This document shows, one piece after another, positions 34,216 through 43,216 of a stretch of DNA of 64,000 nt; the first letter of the stretch is position 1, and every line of letters starts with the position of its first letter. Origin of the DNA: Autumnicola tepida (lineage in GTDB: Bacteria; Bacteroidota; Bacteroidia; Flavobacteriales; Flavobacteriaceae); the NCBI RefSeq assembly GCF_031846485.1, contig NZ_JAVRHQ010000010.1, positions 62,001 through 126,000 of the forward strand. Reading direction: 5' to 3'. The position numbers were made by a program, and so were the translations under genes. The notes under the pieces were generated by a model. It was not told where the DNA came from and did not search any database. It was given only the letters and a program-made list of their open reading frames with translations.

Positions 34216-35067
34216 ATGCAGATTTTTAAGGAAAAAGAAGCTCTAAAAAGCACCCTGAACGGTCTTAGATCTGACGGAAAAATTATAGGACTGGTTCCCA
34301 CCATGGGCGCTTTGCACGAGGGGCATTTCTCTCTTGTAAAAGAGGCTCTGCAAACCTGTGACCGGGTAGTGGTGAGCATATTTGTGAACCCCACCCAGTT
34401 CGACAATCCTAAAGATCTGGAAAAATACCCGCGCACGCTCGAAAAAGACCTTGAACTCCTGCAACAGGCCAGGGAAGACCTTATAGTTTTTGTCCCTAAT
34501 GCCAGCGAACTTTATGGCCCAACGGTTACTTCAGAACATTTTAATTTTGAAGGGCTCGAGAGCGTTATGGAAGGGAAGTTCCGGAGCGGACATTTTGATG
34601 GGGTAGGAACTGTAATCAAGCTGCTTTTCAGCATCGTAGAGCCACATAAAGCATTTTTCGGGGAAAAAGATTATCAGCAACTTCAAATTATAAGAAAACT
34701 TACCGAAAAATTGGAGCTTCCGGTAGAAATAGTGGGCTGCCCTATCCTGCGGGAAGATTCCGGGCTTGCAAGAAGTTCCAGGAATGAACGACTAAGCAAA
34801 CAACATCGGGAAAAAGCCGCGTTTATTTACCAAACCCTGCTTAAATCCAAAGAACTGTTTGGCACAAAAAGTGCTGAATATATTACCCGATGGGTAGAAG
34901 AGCAGTTCCGTAATGATCCTTTTTTGAAACTGGAGTATTTCGAAATTGCCAATACCAAGACATTAAAAAAAATTAACCGAAAACGTAAAGGAAATCAATA
35001 CAGAGCTTTTATCGCCGCTTATGCCGACGATGTACGGCTTATTGACAACATGCCTTTAAATAATTGA
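34216..35067 (+). CDS. panC: Pantothenate synthetase PanC
   Basis: A 283-residue ligase that joins pantoate and beta-alanine using ATP. Marks: the PTMGALHEGH motif at 28-37, VSIFVNPTQFD, the GKFRSGHFDGVGTVI loop, FGEKDYQQL and SSRNERLS (the KMSKS-like loop). All are intact and length is standard. PanD, the source of beta-alanine, is encoded nine bases downstream. Confidence 0.97.
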   Translation: MQIFKEKEALKSTLNGLRSDGKIIGLVPTMGALHEGHFSLVKEALQTCDRVVVSIFVNPTQFDNPKDLEKYPRTLEKDLELLQQAREDLIVFVPNASELYGPTVTSEHFNFEGLESVMEGKFRSGHFDGVGTVIKLLFSIVEPHKAFFGEKDYQQLQIIRKLTEKLELPVEIVGCPILREDSGLARSSRNERLSKQHREKAAFIYQTLLKSKELFGTKSAEYITRWVEEQFRNDPFLKLEYFEIANTKTLKKINRKRKGNQYRAFIAAYADDVRLIDNMPLNN

Positions 35068-35076
35068 TTCTGCAAC

Positions 35077-35427
35077 ATGCAAGTTCACGTAGTAAAGTCG
35101 AAGATTCACAGAGTTAAAGTTACAGGGGCCGATTTAAATTACATTGGCAGTATTACCATAGACGAGGATCTTATGGAGGCTGCCAATATTATTGAAGGAG
35201 AAAAGGTCCAGATTGTAAACAACAATAATGGCGAAAGGCTGGAAACTTATGTAATCCCGGGGCCCAGGAATTCCGGAGAAATTACCCTGAACGGGGCTGC
35301 AGCCAGGAAGGTGGCAAAAGGAGACATTTTAATCCTTATCGCTTATGCCATCATGGATTTTGAAGAAGCCAAAACCTTTAAACCTTCCCTCGTTTTCCCA
35401 AACGAAGAAAACAATCTTCTCACCTAA
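35077..35427 (+). CDS. panD: Aspartate 1-decarboxylase PanD
   Basis: A 116-residue pyruvoyl enzyme that makes beta-alanine. The self-processing site is Gly24-Ser25 in NYIGSITIDE, and the catalytic KVTGADL, GERLETYVIPG and NGAAARKVAKGDILI segments are present. It lies between panC and a membrane protein gene in one operon. No PanM/PanZ-like gene is nearby. Confidence 0.96.
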   Translation: MQVHVVKSKIHRVKVTGADLNYIGSITIDEDLMEAANIIEGEKVQIVNNNNGERLETYVIPGPRNSGEITLNGAAARKVAKGDILILIAYAIMDFEEAKTFKPSLVFPNEENNLLT

Positions 35428-35433
35428 TCGCTT

Positions 35434-36399
35434 TTGAAGAAGAAAACCCTCAAATTACTAAAAATAGCACTCCCGCTATCCCTGGGGATTTTTTTAATAT
35501 GGTATTCCATTCAAAGCGCAACACCACAGGAACGGCAGGAACTGCTGGACAATATTCTTAAAGCTAATCCGTGGTGGATTTTACTGTCGCTTTGCCTTGG
35601 CACACTATCGCATCTTTCCCGTGCCTACCGCTGGAAATACCTGCTGGAGCCGCTGGGCCATAAACCCAGGCTTGCCAATAGTTTTATGGCTGTAATGGTA
35701 GGCTATCTTGCTAATCTGGGCATCCCCAGATCGGGGGAAGTGCTTCGTGCCGCCACCCTTTCTTCTTATGAAAAGATACCTTTTGAAAAAGGCTTTGGAA
35801 CCATTATTTCTGAAAGAATCGCCGATCTTATCGTGCTTTTAGCCATTGTTCTGCTATCCCTCACCATCCAGACCGATATTCTTTTTTCTTATTTTGAAGC
35901 TAATGATATTAATCCCGTGTTGAGCATTGGAATTCTCCTGCTTATTGTTTCCATAGGGGTGCTTATGCTGTCATTTATTAAAAATTCTTCATGGAAGATC
36001 GCCGTAAAAATCAAAAAAATGGCCAGTGGCCTTCTGGAGGGCATGCGAAGCATCCTTAAAATGAAGAAGAAATGGCCTTTCATATTCCACACCCTCTTTA
36101 TTTGGCTCATGTACATTCTCATGTTTTATGTGGTTACCTTTACCATTCCCGAAACTGCCAACGCAGGTTTGGAAGCCATTATGGCTGCCTTTGTAGTAGG
36201 TTCTTTTGCCATCTCGGCAACCAACGGGGGGATTGGGGTTTACCCGTTAGCCATTGGCGCCATTCTCCTGTTCTACGGAATTTCCAGGCAGCACGGCGAA
36301 GCTTTCGGCTGGATTGTTTGGGGCACACAAACCCTGCTGGTACTGGTTTTGGGAGGATTATCTTTCCTTTTGCTCCCCCTTTTAAACCAAAAGAAATAA
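35434..36399 (+). CDS. Lysylphosphatidylglycerol synthase-type transmembrane protein (YbhN/UPF0104 family)
   Basis: A 321-residue membrane protein with about eight helices, starting with TTG at 35434, six bases after panD. Marks are WWILLSLCLGTLSHLSRAYRWKYLLEPLG, YLANLGIPRSGEVLRAATLSSYEKIPFEKGFGTIISERI and GGIGVYPLAIGAILLFYG. This matches the LPG synthase membrane domain, but without the catalytic aminoacyl transferase domain, so it is a flippase-like or sugar-lipid related protein of unknown substrate. Its place at the end of panC-panD is common in flavobacteria. Confidence 0.85.
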   Translation: MKKKTLKLLKIALPLSLGIFLIWYSIQSATPQERQELLDNILKANPWWILLSLCLGTLSHLSRAYRWKYLLEPLGHKPRLANSFMAVMVGYLANLGIPRSGEVLRAATLSSYEKIPFEKGFGTIISERIADLIVLLAIVLLSLTIQTDILFSYFEANDINPVLSIGILLLIVSIGVLMLSFIKNSSWKIAVKIKKMASGLLEGMRSILKMKKKWPFIFHTLFIWLMYILMFYVVTFTIPETANAGLEAIMAAFVVGSFAISATNGGIGVYPLAIGAILLFYGISRQHGEAFGWIVWGTQTLLVLVLGGLSFLLLPLLNQKK

Positions 36400-36438
36400 A
36401 TACCTATATTGTACGGGTAAACCTATCTACCTACACCT

Positions 36439-37587
36439 ATGATAAAAAAACTACTGCTTACGGCAGTTTTGATGTGCCCTGTACTCAGCTCTGCCCAGGT
36501 TATTTATGAAACCATTCCTTCCGCGAAACTGCAGGAAGACAGGGAAATTAAAATTCAGCTTCCCAGGGATTACGAAGAAAATAAAGAAAAAACCTATCCG
36601 GTGGCAATTGTCCTGGATGGGGATTACCTGTTTGAGCCTGTTGCCGGCATGATAGACTACTACTCATACTGGGAAGACATCCCGGAAATGATCGTGGTGG
36701 GCATAAACCAGGATGGCACCCGGCAGCAGGATGCCGCTTATGACCAGAACAGGTTTCTGCCTGAAAAACAGGGCGCTCAATTTTTTGAGTTCCTCGGGAT
36801 GGAACTTCTAAAAAGAATAGACGAAAAGTACAGGACCTCCACCTTCAGGATTATTGTGGGCCATGACTTTACTTCAAATTTTATAAATTACTACCTGCTC
36901 AAACCCGATCCTGTTTTTAAGGGCTACATCAACCTAAGCCCCGATATGGCTCCGGAAATGAACAAAAGGATCACCAGTGCCCTAAGTTCGGCTGAATCAA
37001 AAAAATGGTATTATCTGGCCACGGGGAGTGAAGATATCCCGCAGCTGCAGGAAAATATTCTCGCCTTCAACAACCAGCTTCAAACCATAGACAATGATAT
37101 GGTTTCCTATAAATTCGACAACTTTAACGGCGCCACACATTATTCACTGGTGGGCAAAGCCATTCCTTCAGCCATAGAGGGAATCTTCAGCGTTTTCCGG
37201 CCCATCTCTTCCAAAGATTACAACGAAGTGCTACTGCAAACCACGGTATCTCCCACAGCATACCTGGAAGAAAAATATGAATCTATCAATAATCTCTTCG
37301 GAATAGAAAAAAAAATAAGGCTTAATGATTTTATGGCAGTTCACCACGCTATTGAAAAAACCAGGCGCTGGGACGAATATAAGGAGCTCAGCAAAATGGC
37401 TGCCGATAATTTTCCCGGCACCATGCTGGCCACTTATTTTGAAGCCCGTTATGAAGAAGAAACCGGGAATCCAAAAAAAGCCATGCGCACCTATCAAAAT
37501 GCTTACGGCCAGGAAAAAATTGCCTTTCTAACCGTAGATTTTATGTTGGAAAAAGCCAACGCAATTAAAAGAGATTTCGGTTATTAG
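36439..37587 (+). CDS. Esterase-fold (alpha/beta hydrolase) exported protein lacking the serine nucleophile
   Basis: A 382-residue protein with a signal peptide (residues 1-19, ending SAQ). It has the Esterase D fold: QLPRDYEENKEKTYPVAIVLDGDYLF, IPEMIVVGINQ and the FRIIVGHDFTSNFINYYLL nucleophile elbow. In active relatives this elbow reads GHSxGG; here the nucleophile position is Asp143 (GHDFT). A His candidate remains in GATHYSLVG. The last about 120 residues are helical with TPR-like character. It may be a binding protein or use another mechanism. It is 39 bases after the previous gene and 21 before radA. Confidence 0.8.
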   Translation: MIKKLLLTAVLMCPVLSSAQVIYETIPSAKLQEDREIKIQLPRDYEENKEKTYPVAIVLDGDYLFEPVAGMIDYYSYWEDIPEMIVVGINQDGTRQQDAAYDQNRFLPEKQGAQFFEFLGMELLKRIDEKYRTSTFRIIVGHDFTSNFINYYLLKPDPVFKGYINLSPDMAPEMNKRITSALSSAESKKWYYLATGSEDIPQLQENILAFNNQLQTIDNDMVSYKFDNFNGATHYSLVGKAIPSAIEGIFSVFRPISSKDYNEVLLQTTVSPTAYLEEKYESINNLFGIEKKIRLNDFMAVHHAIEKTRRWDEYKELSKMAADNFPGTMLATYFEARYEEETGNPKKAMRTYQNAYGQEKIAFLTVDFMLEKANAIKRDFGY

Positions 37588-37608
37588 CAGTAAAATGCAA
37601 GTTTAGGA

Positions 37609-38973
37609 ATGGCAAAAATCAAAACTACTTTTTATTGCCAGAATTGTGGCGCCCAATATGCAAAATGGCAGGGAAGGTGTACTTCGTGCGGGGAGTGGAA
37701 TACCATTGTGGAAGAGGTTGTACAAAAGCCCGACCCCAAAGACTGGAAATCTCCCGCTGCCAGGGAAGCTAAAAGAACATCCAGGCCGCTTAAAATTGCT
37801 GAAATTGAAAATGCGCCGCAAAACAGGTGGAAAACCGGGAACAATGAACTGGACCGCGTGCTGGGCGGCGGACTCGTGCCCGGCTCCCTTACTTTACTGG
37901 GCGGCGAACCCGGAATTGGCAAAAGCACCTTGCTACTGCAGATTTCGCTTCAGTTTAAATTTAAAGTGCTGTATGTATCGGGAGAAGAAAGCCAGCAGCA
38001 AATTAAAATGCGCGCCCAGCGAATAGACCCCAATCCTGCGAACTGCTATATTCTTACCGAGACCAAAACCCAGAACATCTTTAAACAAATAGAGGCCATT
38101 TCCCCCGAAGTGGTTATTATAGATTCTATCCAGACGCTGCACAGCGATTATATTGAAAGCTCACCCGGCAGCATTTCCCAGATTAGGGAATGTACCGCCG
38201 AACTTATAAAATTTGCCAAAGAAAGCGCGGTTCCGGTAATTCTTATAGGCCATATTACCAAAGAAGGAAGCATAGCCGGCCCGAAAGTTTTGGAACACAT
38301 GGTAGATACCGTTCTCCAGTTCGAAGGAGACCGCAACCATGTATACAGGATCCTGCGCGCGCATAAAAACCGTTTTGGCTCAACGCACGAGCTTGGCATC
38401 TACGAGATGCAGGGAAGCGGTTTAAGGGAAGTAAGTAACCCTTCTGAAATCCTTATTTCCAGAAATGACGAAGATTTAAGCGGCACCGCTATTGCGGCCA
38501 CGTTGGAAGGCATGCGCCCGCTCATGATAGAGATTCAGGCACTGGTAAGTACGGCCGTTTACGGTACCCCGCAGCGTTCTACTACAGGGTATAATGCCAA
38601 AAGGCTGAATATGATTTTGGCCGTTCTGGAAAAACGAGCCGGATTTAAACTGGGGGCAAAAGATGTTTTTCTTAACATAACCGGCGGAATCTCGGTAGAC
38701 GATCCCGCCATAGACCTTGCAGTTGTGGCGGCCATTTTAAGTTCTAACGAAGACATACCTGTAGCAAAAGATGTTTGTTTTGCCGCCGAAGTAGGACTGG
38801 CAGGAGAGATACGCCCTGTGACACGCGTGGAGCAAAGAATTATTGAAGCCGAAAAGCTAGGCTTCGCCACCATATTAATTTCTAAACAAAGTAAAGTTCC
38901 AAATAACAATAATCAGATAAAGATTATTAAATTAGCTAAAATCGAAGACGTGGTGAGCCATCTTTTTGGGTAA
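37609..38973 (+). CDS. radA: DNA repair protein RadA
   Basis: A 454-residue recombination protein that helps RecA branch migration. N-terminal zinc finger with Cys10, Cys13, Cys24 and Cys27; P-loop GEPGIGKST at 99-107; the RadA signature KNRFG at 253-257; and the Lon-protease-like C-terminal domain with DPAIDLAVVAAILSS and the inactive peptidase core. All features are intact. Its order after the esterase gene is conserved in related genomes, I believe. Confidence 0.97.
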   Translation: MAKIKTTFYCQNCGAQYAKWQGRCTSCGEWNTIVEEVVQKPDPKDWKSPAAREAKRTSRPLKIAEIENAPQNRWKTGNNELDRVLGGGLVPGSLTLLGGEPGIGKSTLLLQISLQFKFKVLYVSGEESQQQIKMRAQRIDPNPANCYILTETKTQNIFKQIEAISPEVVIIDSIQTLHSDYIESSPGSISQIRECTAELIKFAKESAVPVILIGHITKEGSIAGPKVLEHMVDTVLQFEGDRNHVYRILRAHKNRFGSTHELGIYEMQGSGLREVSNPSEILISRNDEDLSGTAIAATLEGMRPLMIEIQALVSTAVYGTPQRSTTGYNAKRLNMILAVLEKRAGFKLGAKDVFLNITGGISVDDPAIDLAVVAAILSSNEDIPVAKDVCFAAEVGLAGEIRPVTRVEQRIIEAEKLGFATILISKQSKVPNNNNQIKIIKLAKIEDVVSHLFG

Positions 38974-39017
38974 TCTGGCACAGTTCGTGCTCATAATGTG
39001 CTGAAAAAGAAAATTAT

Positions 39018-40151
39018 ATGCAGTATTTGAGAGTTTTGGGAATTTTGGTGGTGCTGGCAATTGCAGGTTGCTCTCAGTTAAATAAAGCTTCAGATTATAT
39101 TACTAATCCCTCGGCAAAGGCCGTTTATAAAAGGGATTTTAATGTCTCCGACACGCTCTTCGGCCTTTGGGAAAACCAGGTGCAGCTGGCGCTTAACGAC
39201 AGTGTGCAGGTAGAGGCGCCATATATTGAAAAAGGGCTTTTTCTGCCTCGTACTTTTCCTATCTATTCTTATGAAGTTGACCTCTCTCCTGGGGAACTTT
39301 TTAACCTTGAAGTTAAAACCGATTCGCTTAATGAGCTTGTTTTTATCGATGTTTATCGGGACACCGGAGACAGCCTTTCCCGGTTTAAAAAAGTAGAAAG
39401 CGCTGCTTATGGAGAGAAAAACTTAAATTTTGAAGCCCCTTCTGAAGGAAGATATAAAGTAGTATTACAGCCGGCAATAGAAGCACATTCCGCTTTTCTG
39501 CTGAAAATAACCAAAACGCCGGTGTACCTTTTTCCTGTTGCCTCGGGAAGTAATTCTTCCATTCAAAGCTTTTGGGGAGACCAGCGTGATGGAGGCGCCC
39601 GTAACCATGAAGGTATAGATATTTTCGCTAAAAGAGGGACGCCTGTAATTGCGGCAACTTCAGGACGGATAACGTATACAGGGGAAAAAGGCCTGGGCGG
39701 AAAGCAGGTTTGGCTAAGGGACAGCCGCAGGCGCCAGTCCCTCTACTACGCCCATCTGGACAGTATAAAACCTCTCTCGGGAACGGTAAAGGCAGGAGAC
39801 ACTTTAGGCTTCGTGGGTAATACGGGCAATGCCAGGACTACTCCCCCACATTTACATTTTGGGATTTACAGGAATTTTGAAGGTGCCATCAATCCTATGG
39901 CCTACGTTTTCCAGCCCAAAATTATAGATGAAGAAGAACTGCTCCCTTCTGCCATTCCGCATAGAACCCTTACCAAAGCAGCGCGCGCCAATTTAAGAAA
40001 CAAGCCCACCACCTCTAATTCCAGGGTTATAGGCTCTTCCAAAGCCAGCGACACGCTGCAGATTTTAGGAAAATCTGATGACTGGTACCATGTTAGAACC
40101 CCGCAGAAAAAGGCTTCTTTTATACACCAAAGCCTTGTAACCCCAATCTAG
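39018..40151 (+). CDS. M23 (LytM) peptidase lipoprotein with SH3 domain
   Basis: A 377-residue lipoprotein with Cys18 (AIAGCSQLN). The M23 zinc site is His197 and Asp201 in NHEGIDIFAKRGTPV and His280 in PPHLHFG, with His246 and His278 also kept, so the domain looks active against peptidoglycan cross-bridges. Residues about 320-377 form an SH3-like domain (KAARANLRNKPTTSNSRVI, VRTPQKKASFIHQS). The middle about 40-170 is a beta region without a known family. Probably outer-membrane or periplasmic. It converges with the aldo/keto reductase gene, one base apart. Confidence 0.92.
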   Translation: MQYLRVLGILVVLAIAGCSQLNKASDYITNPSAKAVYKRDFNVSDTLFGLWENQVQLALNDSVQVEAPYIEKGLFLPRTFPIYSYEVDLSPGELFNLEVKTDSLNELVFIDVYRDTGDSLSRFKKVESAAYGEKNLNFEAPSEGRYKVVLQPAIEAHSAFLLKITKTPVYLFPVASGSNSSIQSFWGDQRDGGARNHEGIDIFAKRGTPVIAATSGRITYTGEKGLGGKQVWLRDSRRRQSLYYAHLDSIKPLSGTVKAGDTLGFVGNTGNARTTPPHLHFGIYRNFEGAINPMAYVFQPKIIDEEELLPSAIPHRTLTKAARANLRNKPTTSNSRVIGSSKASDTLQILGKSDDWYHVRTPQKKASFIHQSLVTPI

Positions 40152-40152
40152 A

Positions 40153-41187
40153 TTAGGGTGCGGGATTGGGAAATTTTTCCTGAACCTCATCGATTTCCTT
40201 TAAAATCTCTTCGGAAAGATTCACGTTGATGCTTTCAATATTTTCAGACAGCTGATCGATGCTTGTTGCGCCAATAATGTTGCTGCAAACAAATGGCTGC
40301 TGATTGATGAATGCCAAAGCAAGATGGGTAAGGCTCAAATCGTACTTCAGCGCGATTTCCTTATATGCTTTAGTGGCCTCTGTGGCCTGCTCTCCGGAAT
40401 ACCTTCTGTACTGCGGAAACAAACTAAGCCGTGTATTCTCCCTGATCCCGTTAAGGTGTTTGCCGGTTAAAGTCCCCATTCCAAGCGGGGAATATGGCAA
40501 AAGTTCCACATTCTCCCGATGGTAAATTTCTGTAAGCCCTATTTCATCCTTACGATTTAAAAGGTTGTAAGGATTTTGCACAGTCACCACTCGTGGAAGA
40601 TCATTTTTCCCACCTTCTTCGAGAAATCGCATCAGGCCGTAAGGAGTCTCATTGGAGAGTCCGATATGCCTTATTTTTCCGGCTTTTACCATTTCATCCA
40701 GGTGCTGCAGCACTTCCTGGAAATTATCTTCCCACTCGTCTTCCTCATGCCTGTACCCTCTTTTCCCGAAAAAGTTACTTTGCCGCTCCGGCCAGTGCAG
40801 TTGGTAAAGGTCCAGATAATCTGTCTGCAGTCGTTTTAAGCTTTTTTCCAGCGCCTCTTCAATTGCCGCTTTATGATATCCCAGGCTGGGCCTTATATGG
40901 GAGACCATTTCTCCCGGTCCGGCCACTTTAGAGGCCAGCACAATATCTTTTCTCCTGCCGGTTTTCTTCAGCCAGGTACCAATAATCTCTTCGGTTCTGC
41001 CCTGGGTTTCAGCTTTTGCGGGAACTGGATACATCTCGGCGGCATCGAGAAAGTTCACCCCCTTCTCGAGGGCATACTCAATCTGCTCATGCCCTTCAGC
41101 TTCTGTATTCTGCTCTCCCCAGGTCATGGTGCCCAGGCAGATTTTACTAACTTCTATATCTGTATTTGGTAATTTTGTGTACTTCAT
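40153..41187 (-). CDS. Aldo/keto reductase (Tas-like)
   Basis: A 344-residue NADPH-dependent oxidoreductase of the AKR11/Tas group: KICLGTMTWGEQNTEAEGHEQI, FLDAAEMYPVPAK (catalytic Asp and Tyr), IVLASKVAG (catalytic Lys), and LDLYQLHWPERQSN (catalytic His). The NADP-binding QNPYNLLNRKDE and LPYSPLGMGTLTGKH parts follow. The Tas-type long loop before YPVP is present. Substrate unknown. It stands alone. Confidence 0.93.
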   Translation of the reverse strand: MKYTKLPNTDIEVSKICLGTMTWGEQNTEAEGHEQIEYALEKGVNFLDAAEMYPVPAKAETQGRTEEIIGTWLKKTGRRKDIVLASKVAGPGEMVSHIRPSLGYHKAAIEEALEKSLKRLQTDYLDLYQLHWPERQSNFFGKRGYRHEEDEWEDNFQEVLQHLDEMVKAGKIRHIGLSNETPYGLMRFLEEGGKNDLPRVVTVQNPYNLLNRKDEIGLTEIYHRENVELLPYSPLGMGTLTGKHLNGIRENTRLSLFPQYRRYSGEQATEATKAYKEIALKYDLSLTHLALAFINQQPFVCSNIIGATSIDQLSENIESINVNLSEEILKEIDEVQEKFPNPAP

Positions 41188-41350
41188 TTTCTTCTTTTTT
41201 TTCTGAAAGCTCTTACGCTTTTACTTTTTTAATTTCCCAGGGCTTCTATGGCTTACTTTTAATTACATGAAAAATTAGTTACAATACATCTAACCCTTTA
41301 TTAATCTTTCCACTTAAACTATAAGATACTGATTCGTACTTTTAATAAAA

Positions 41351-41381
41351 AACCTACAAGGTTTTGGAAACCTTGCAGGTT
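41351..41381. repeat. Intergenic palindrome, second copy of the ACCT-GGTTTTRGAAACC-AGGT family
   Basis: AACCTACAAGGTTT, loop TGG, AAACCTTGCAGGTT: 14-base arms with one mismatch. It shares the layout and core with the palindrome at 16586 although flanks differ. It lies in the 213-base gap between the aldo/keto reductase and the OmpA lipoprotein gene. Confidence 0.8.
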
Positions 41382-41400
41382 AAGTTCCAAAAATTATAAG

Positions 41401-42354
41401 TTATTCTGTATCGTTCAGAAGTTTTGTAATTTCATCCAGTTTAGGAGTAAGAATAACTTCTATCCTCCGGTTCTTCGCCCTTCCTTCAGCGGTGTCGTTG
41501 CCTGCCACGGGAGCGTATTCGCCCCTTCCCGCCGCCGTAAGGTTTTGAGGGTCTATACTATTGTTCTCCTTCAAAATCTGAACTATAGCCGTTGCCCTTT
41601 TGGTAGATAAATCCCAGTTATCCTTTAAAGGTCCGCTGCCGCCATAAGGTACATTATCGGTATGCCCTTCAATAAGTACGGCAATGTCAGGATTTTGAGC
41701 CAGCACCTGCCCAAGCTGTTGCACGGCTTTTCTACCTTCGGCATTAACCGCCCAGCTCCCGGAATCGAAAAGCAGTTTATTTTCCATGGAAACATATACT
41801 TTCCCGTTGCGCTGCTCCACGGTAAGGCCTTTGCCCTCAAAATTGGTAAGCGCTTTAGAGATCGCGTCCTTCAGGGCATTCATTTTGGCATCTTTAGCGG
41901 CAATAAGTCCCTCCAGCTCATCAATTCTCCTGGAGCGCGCCTGTAAATCTTTCTGAAGTTTTTCGAGCCTGGCCTGCTCGGCGGCCAGGGTACTTTCCTT
42001 CTCTTCCAGCTGGGCCAGCAGCTCCCGGTTTTGGCGGGAATTTTCAGCAATAGCAGCAGAACTGTTTTGCTCCAGGGCATCGTACGATTTCTTCAAATTA
42101 TCGTATTTGGAAGTAAGGTTAGAATGTTGTTCAGCTAAATCGGCACGTTCAGCAGAAAGTTGTTCATGAGCCTGCTGCAGGCTTTCATATTCCCGCTGCA
42201 TTTTTTCATACTCCCTGATTTGCCCTGCCATTTCCCGATTTTCCCGATTGAGGCCGGCATGTTTCCTTTCCAGCTCATCATAAACCTTTGAAGATACACA
42301 GGAATTAAATGTTAAAGCGGCTACAGTTAAAAGAAAGAAGGGTTTCCTAAGCAT
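41401..42354 (-). CDS. OmpA-family coiled-coil lipoprotein
   Basis: A 317-residue lipoprotein starting at MLRKPFFLL (42354), because the lipobox Cys19 (TFNSCVSSK) then lies at normal distance; the ATG six codons earlier would give a leader of 25 residues. Residues about 30-160 are a long coiled coil rich in Glu/Gln. The OmpA C-terminal domain (about 185-305) has LFDSGSWAVNAEGRKAV, the peptidoglycan-binding VLIEGHTDNVPYGGSG and RATAIVQIL, GRGEYAPVAGNDTAEGRAKNRRIEV. It probably anchors outer membrane to peptidoglycan. Ten bases after the xth stop. Confidence 0.92.
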   Translation of the reverse strand: MLRKPFFLLTVAALTFNSCVSSKVYDELERKHAGLNRENREMAGQIREYEKMQREYESLQQAHEQLSAERADLAEQHSNLTSKYDNLKKSYDALEQNSSAAIAENSRQNRELLAQLEEKESTLAAEQARLEKLQKDLQARSRRIDELEGLIAAKDAKMNALKDAISKALTNFEGKGLTVEQRNGKVYVSMENKLLFDSGSWAVNAEGRKAVQQLGQVLAQNPDIAVLIEGHTDNVPYGGSGPLKDNWDLSTKRATAIVQILKENNSIDPQNLTAAGRGEYAPVAGNDTAEGRAKNRRIEVILTPKLDEITKLLNDTE

Positions 42355-42364
42355 AATATAAATT

Positions 42365-43126
42365 TTATTCAAGTTCCAGTAAAATAGGGCAGTGATCGCT
42401 GTGATATGCCTCCGGTAATATAACGGCTCGTTTCATCTTTTCTTGCAGAGGTTTTGATACGAGGTTATAATCTATACGCCATCCCTTGTTGTTATTACGC
42501 GCGTTTGCCCTGTAGCTCCACCAGGAATACTGGTGAGGTTCCTCATTAAAATGCCTAAAGGAATCCACAAAACCGCTTTCCATAAAATTGCCTATCCATT
42601 CCCGCTCTACAGGCAAAAAACCGGAAACATTCTTAAGCCTTACGGGGTCATGAATATCTATGGCTTCATGACAAATATTATAATCGCCGCAAATTACCAG
42701 GTTTGGGAATTCAACTTTAAGCGCATCAATATATTCCTGAAAATCGGCCATGTACTGCAATTTAAGCTCCAGCCTGTTAATATTGGTTGCCGATGGAAGG
42801 TAAAGGCTCATCACAGAAAAACCTTCAAAATCTGCCCGAATGTTTCTGCCTTCATGATCCATATAATCTATTCCCGTGCCATAGGTTACATTTTGAGGTT
42901 TTGTTTTACTTAAAATTGCCACTCCGCTATAGCCTTTTTTAACCGCCGGGTACCAGTAGTGGTATGGATAACCGGCTTCTTCAAATTCCTCGAGATTAAG
43001 CTGTTCCGGCTGCGCTTTTATTTCCTGAAGGCAAACAATATCTGGGTTCGCCTGTTGCAGCCATTCCAGAAAGCCTTTTCTTAGGGCGGCACGTATGCCA
43101 TTTACATTATAAGAAATTATCTTCAT
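42365..43126 (-). CDS. xth: Exodeoxyribonuclease III
   Basis: A 253-residue AP endonuclease/3'-5' exonuclease. The start is ATG 43126 (MKIISYNVNGIRAALRKGF), six codons inside a longer frame, because the family begins there. Catalytic features: CLQEIKAQ (metal Glu), GDYNICHEAIDIHDP (Asp/Asn), a WSYRANARNNNKGWRIDYNL segment, and EAYHSDHCPILLEL (His). All intact. Promoter at 43142 gives a very short leader. Confidence 0.95.
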   Translation of the reverse strand: MKIISYNVNGIRAALRKGFLEWLQQANPDIVCLQEIKAQPEQLNLEEFEEAGYPYHYWYPAVKKGYSGVAILSKTKPQNVTYGTGIDYMDHEGRNIRADFEGFSVMSLYLPSATNINRLELKLQYMADFQEYIDALKVEFPNLVICGDYNICHEAIDIHDPVRLKNVSGFLPVEREWIGNFMESGFVDSFRHFNEEPHQYSWWSYRANARNNNKGWRIDYNLVSKPLQEKMKRAVILPEAYHSDHCPILLELE

Positions 43127-43141
43127 CAAGTATGTTTTACC

Positions 43142-43172
43142 CAAAAATAAGCCTCTCCCAGAGAAATACCAA
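43142..43172 (-). promoter_or_regulatory. xth promoter (TTG-N20-TATTTTTG)
   Basis: On the minus strand TTG at 43172-43170 and TATTTTTG at 43149-43142 match the Bacteroidota -33 and -7 elements at 20 bases. The start of transcription would be about ten bases before the ATG, which also supports the start at 43126. Confidence 0.65.
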
Positions 43173-43216
43173 TTTCAGTGGAAAAGGCGATATTTTTAAA
43201 TTTTCAGAAGCAGTTT

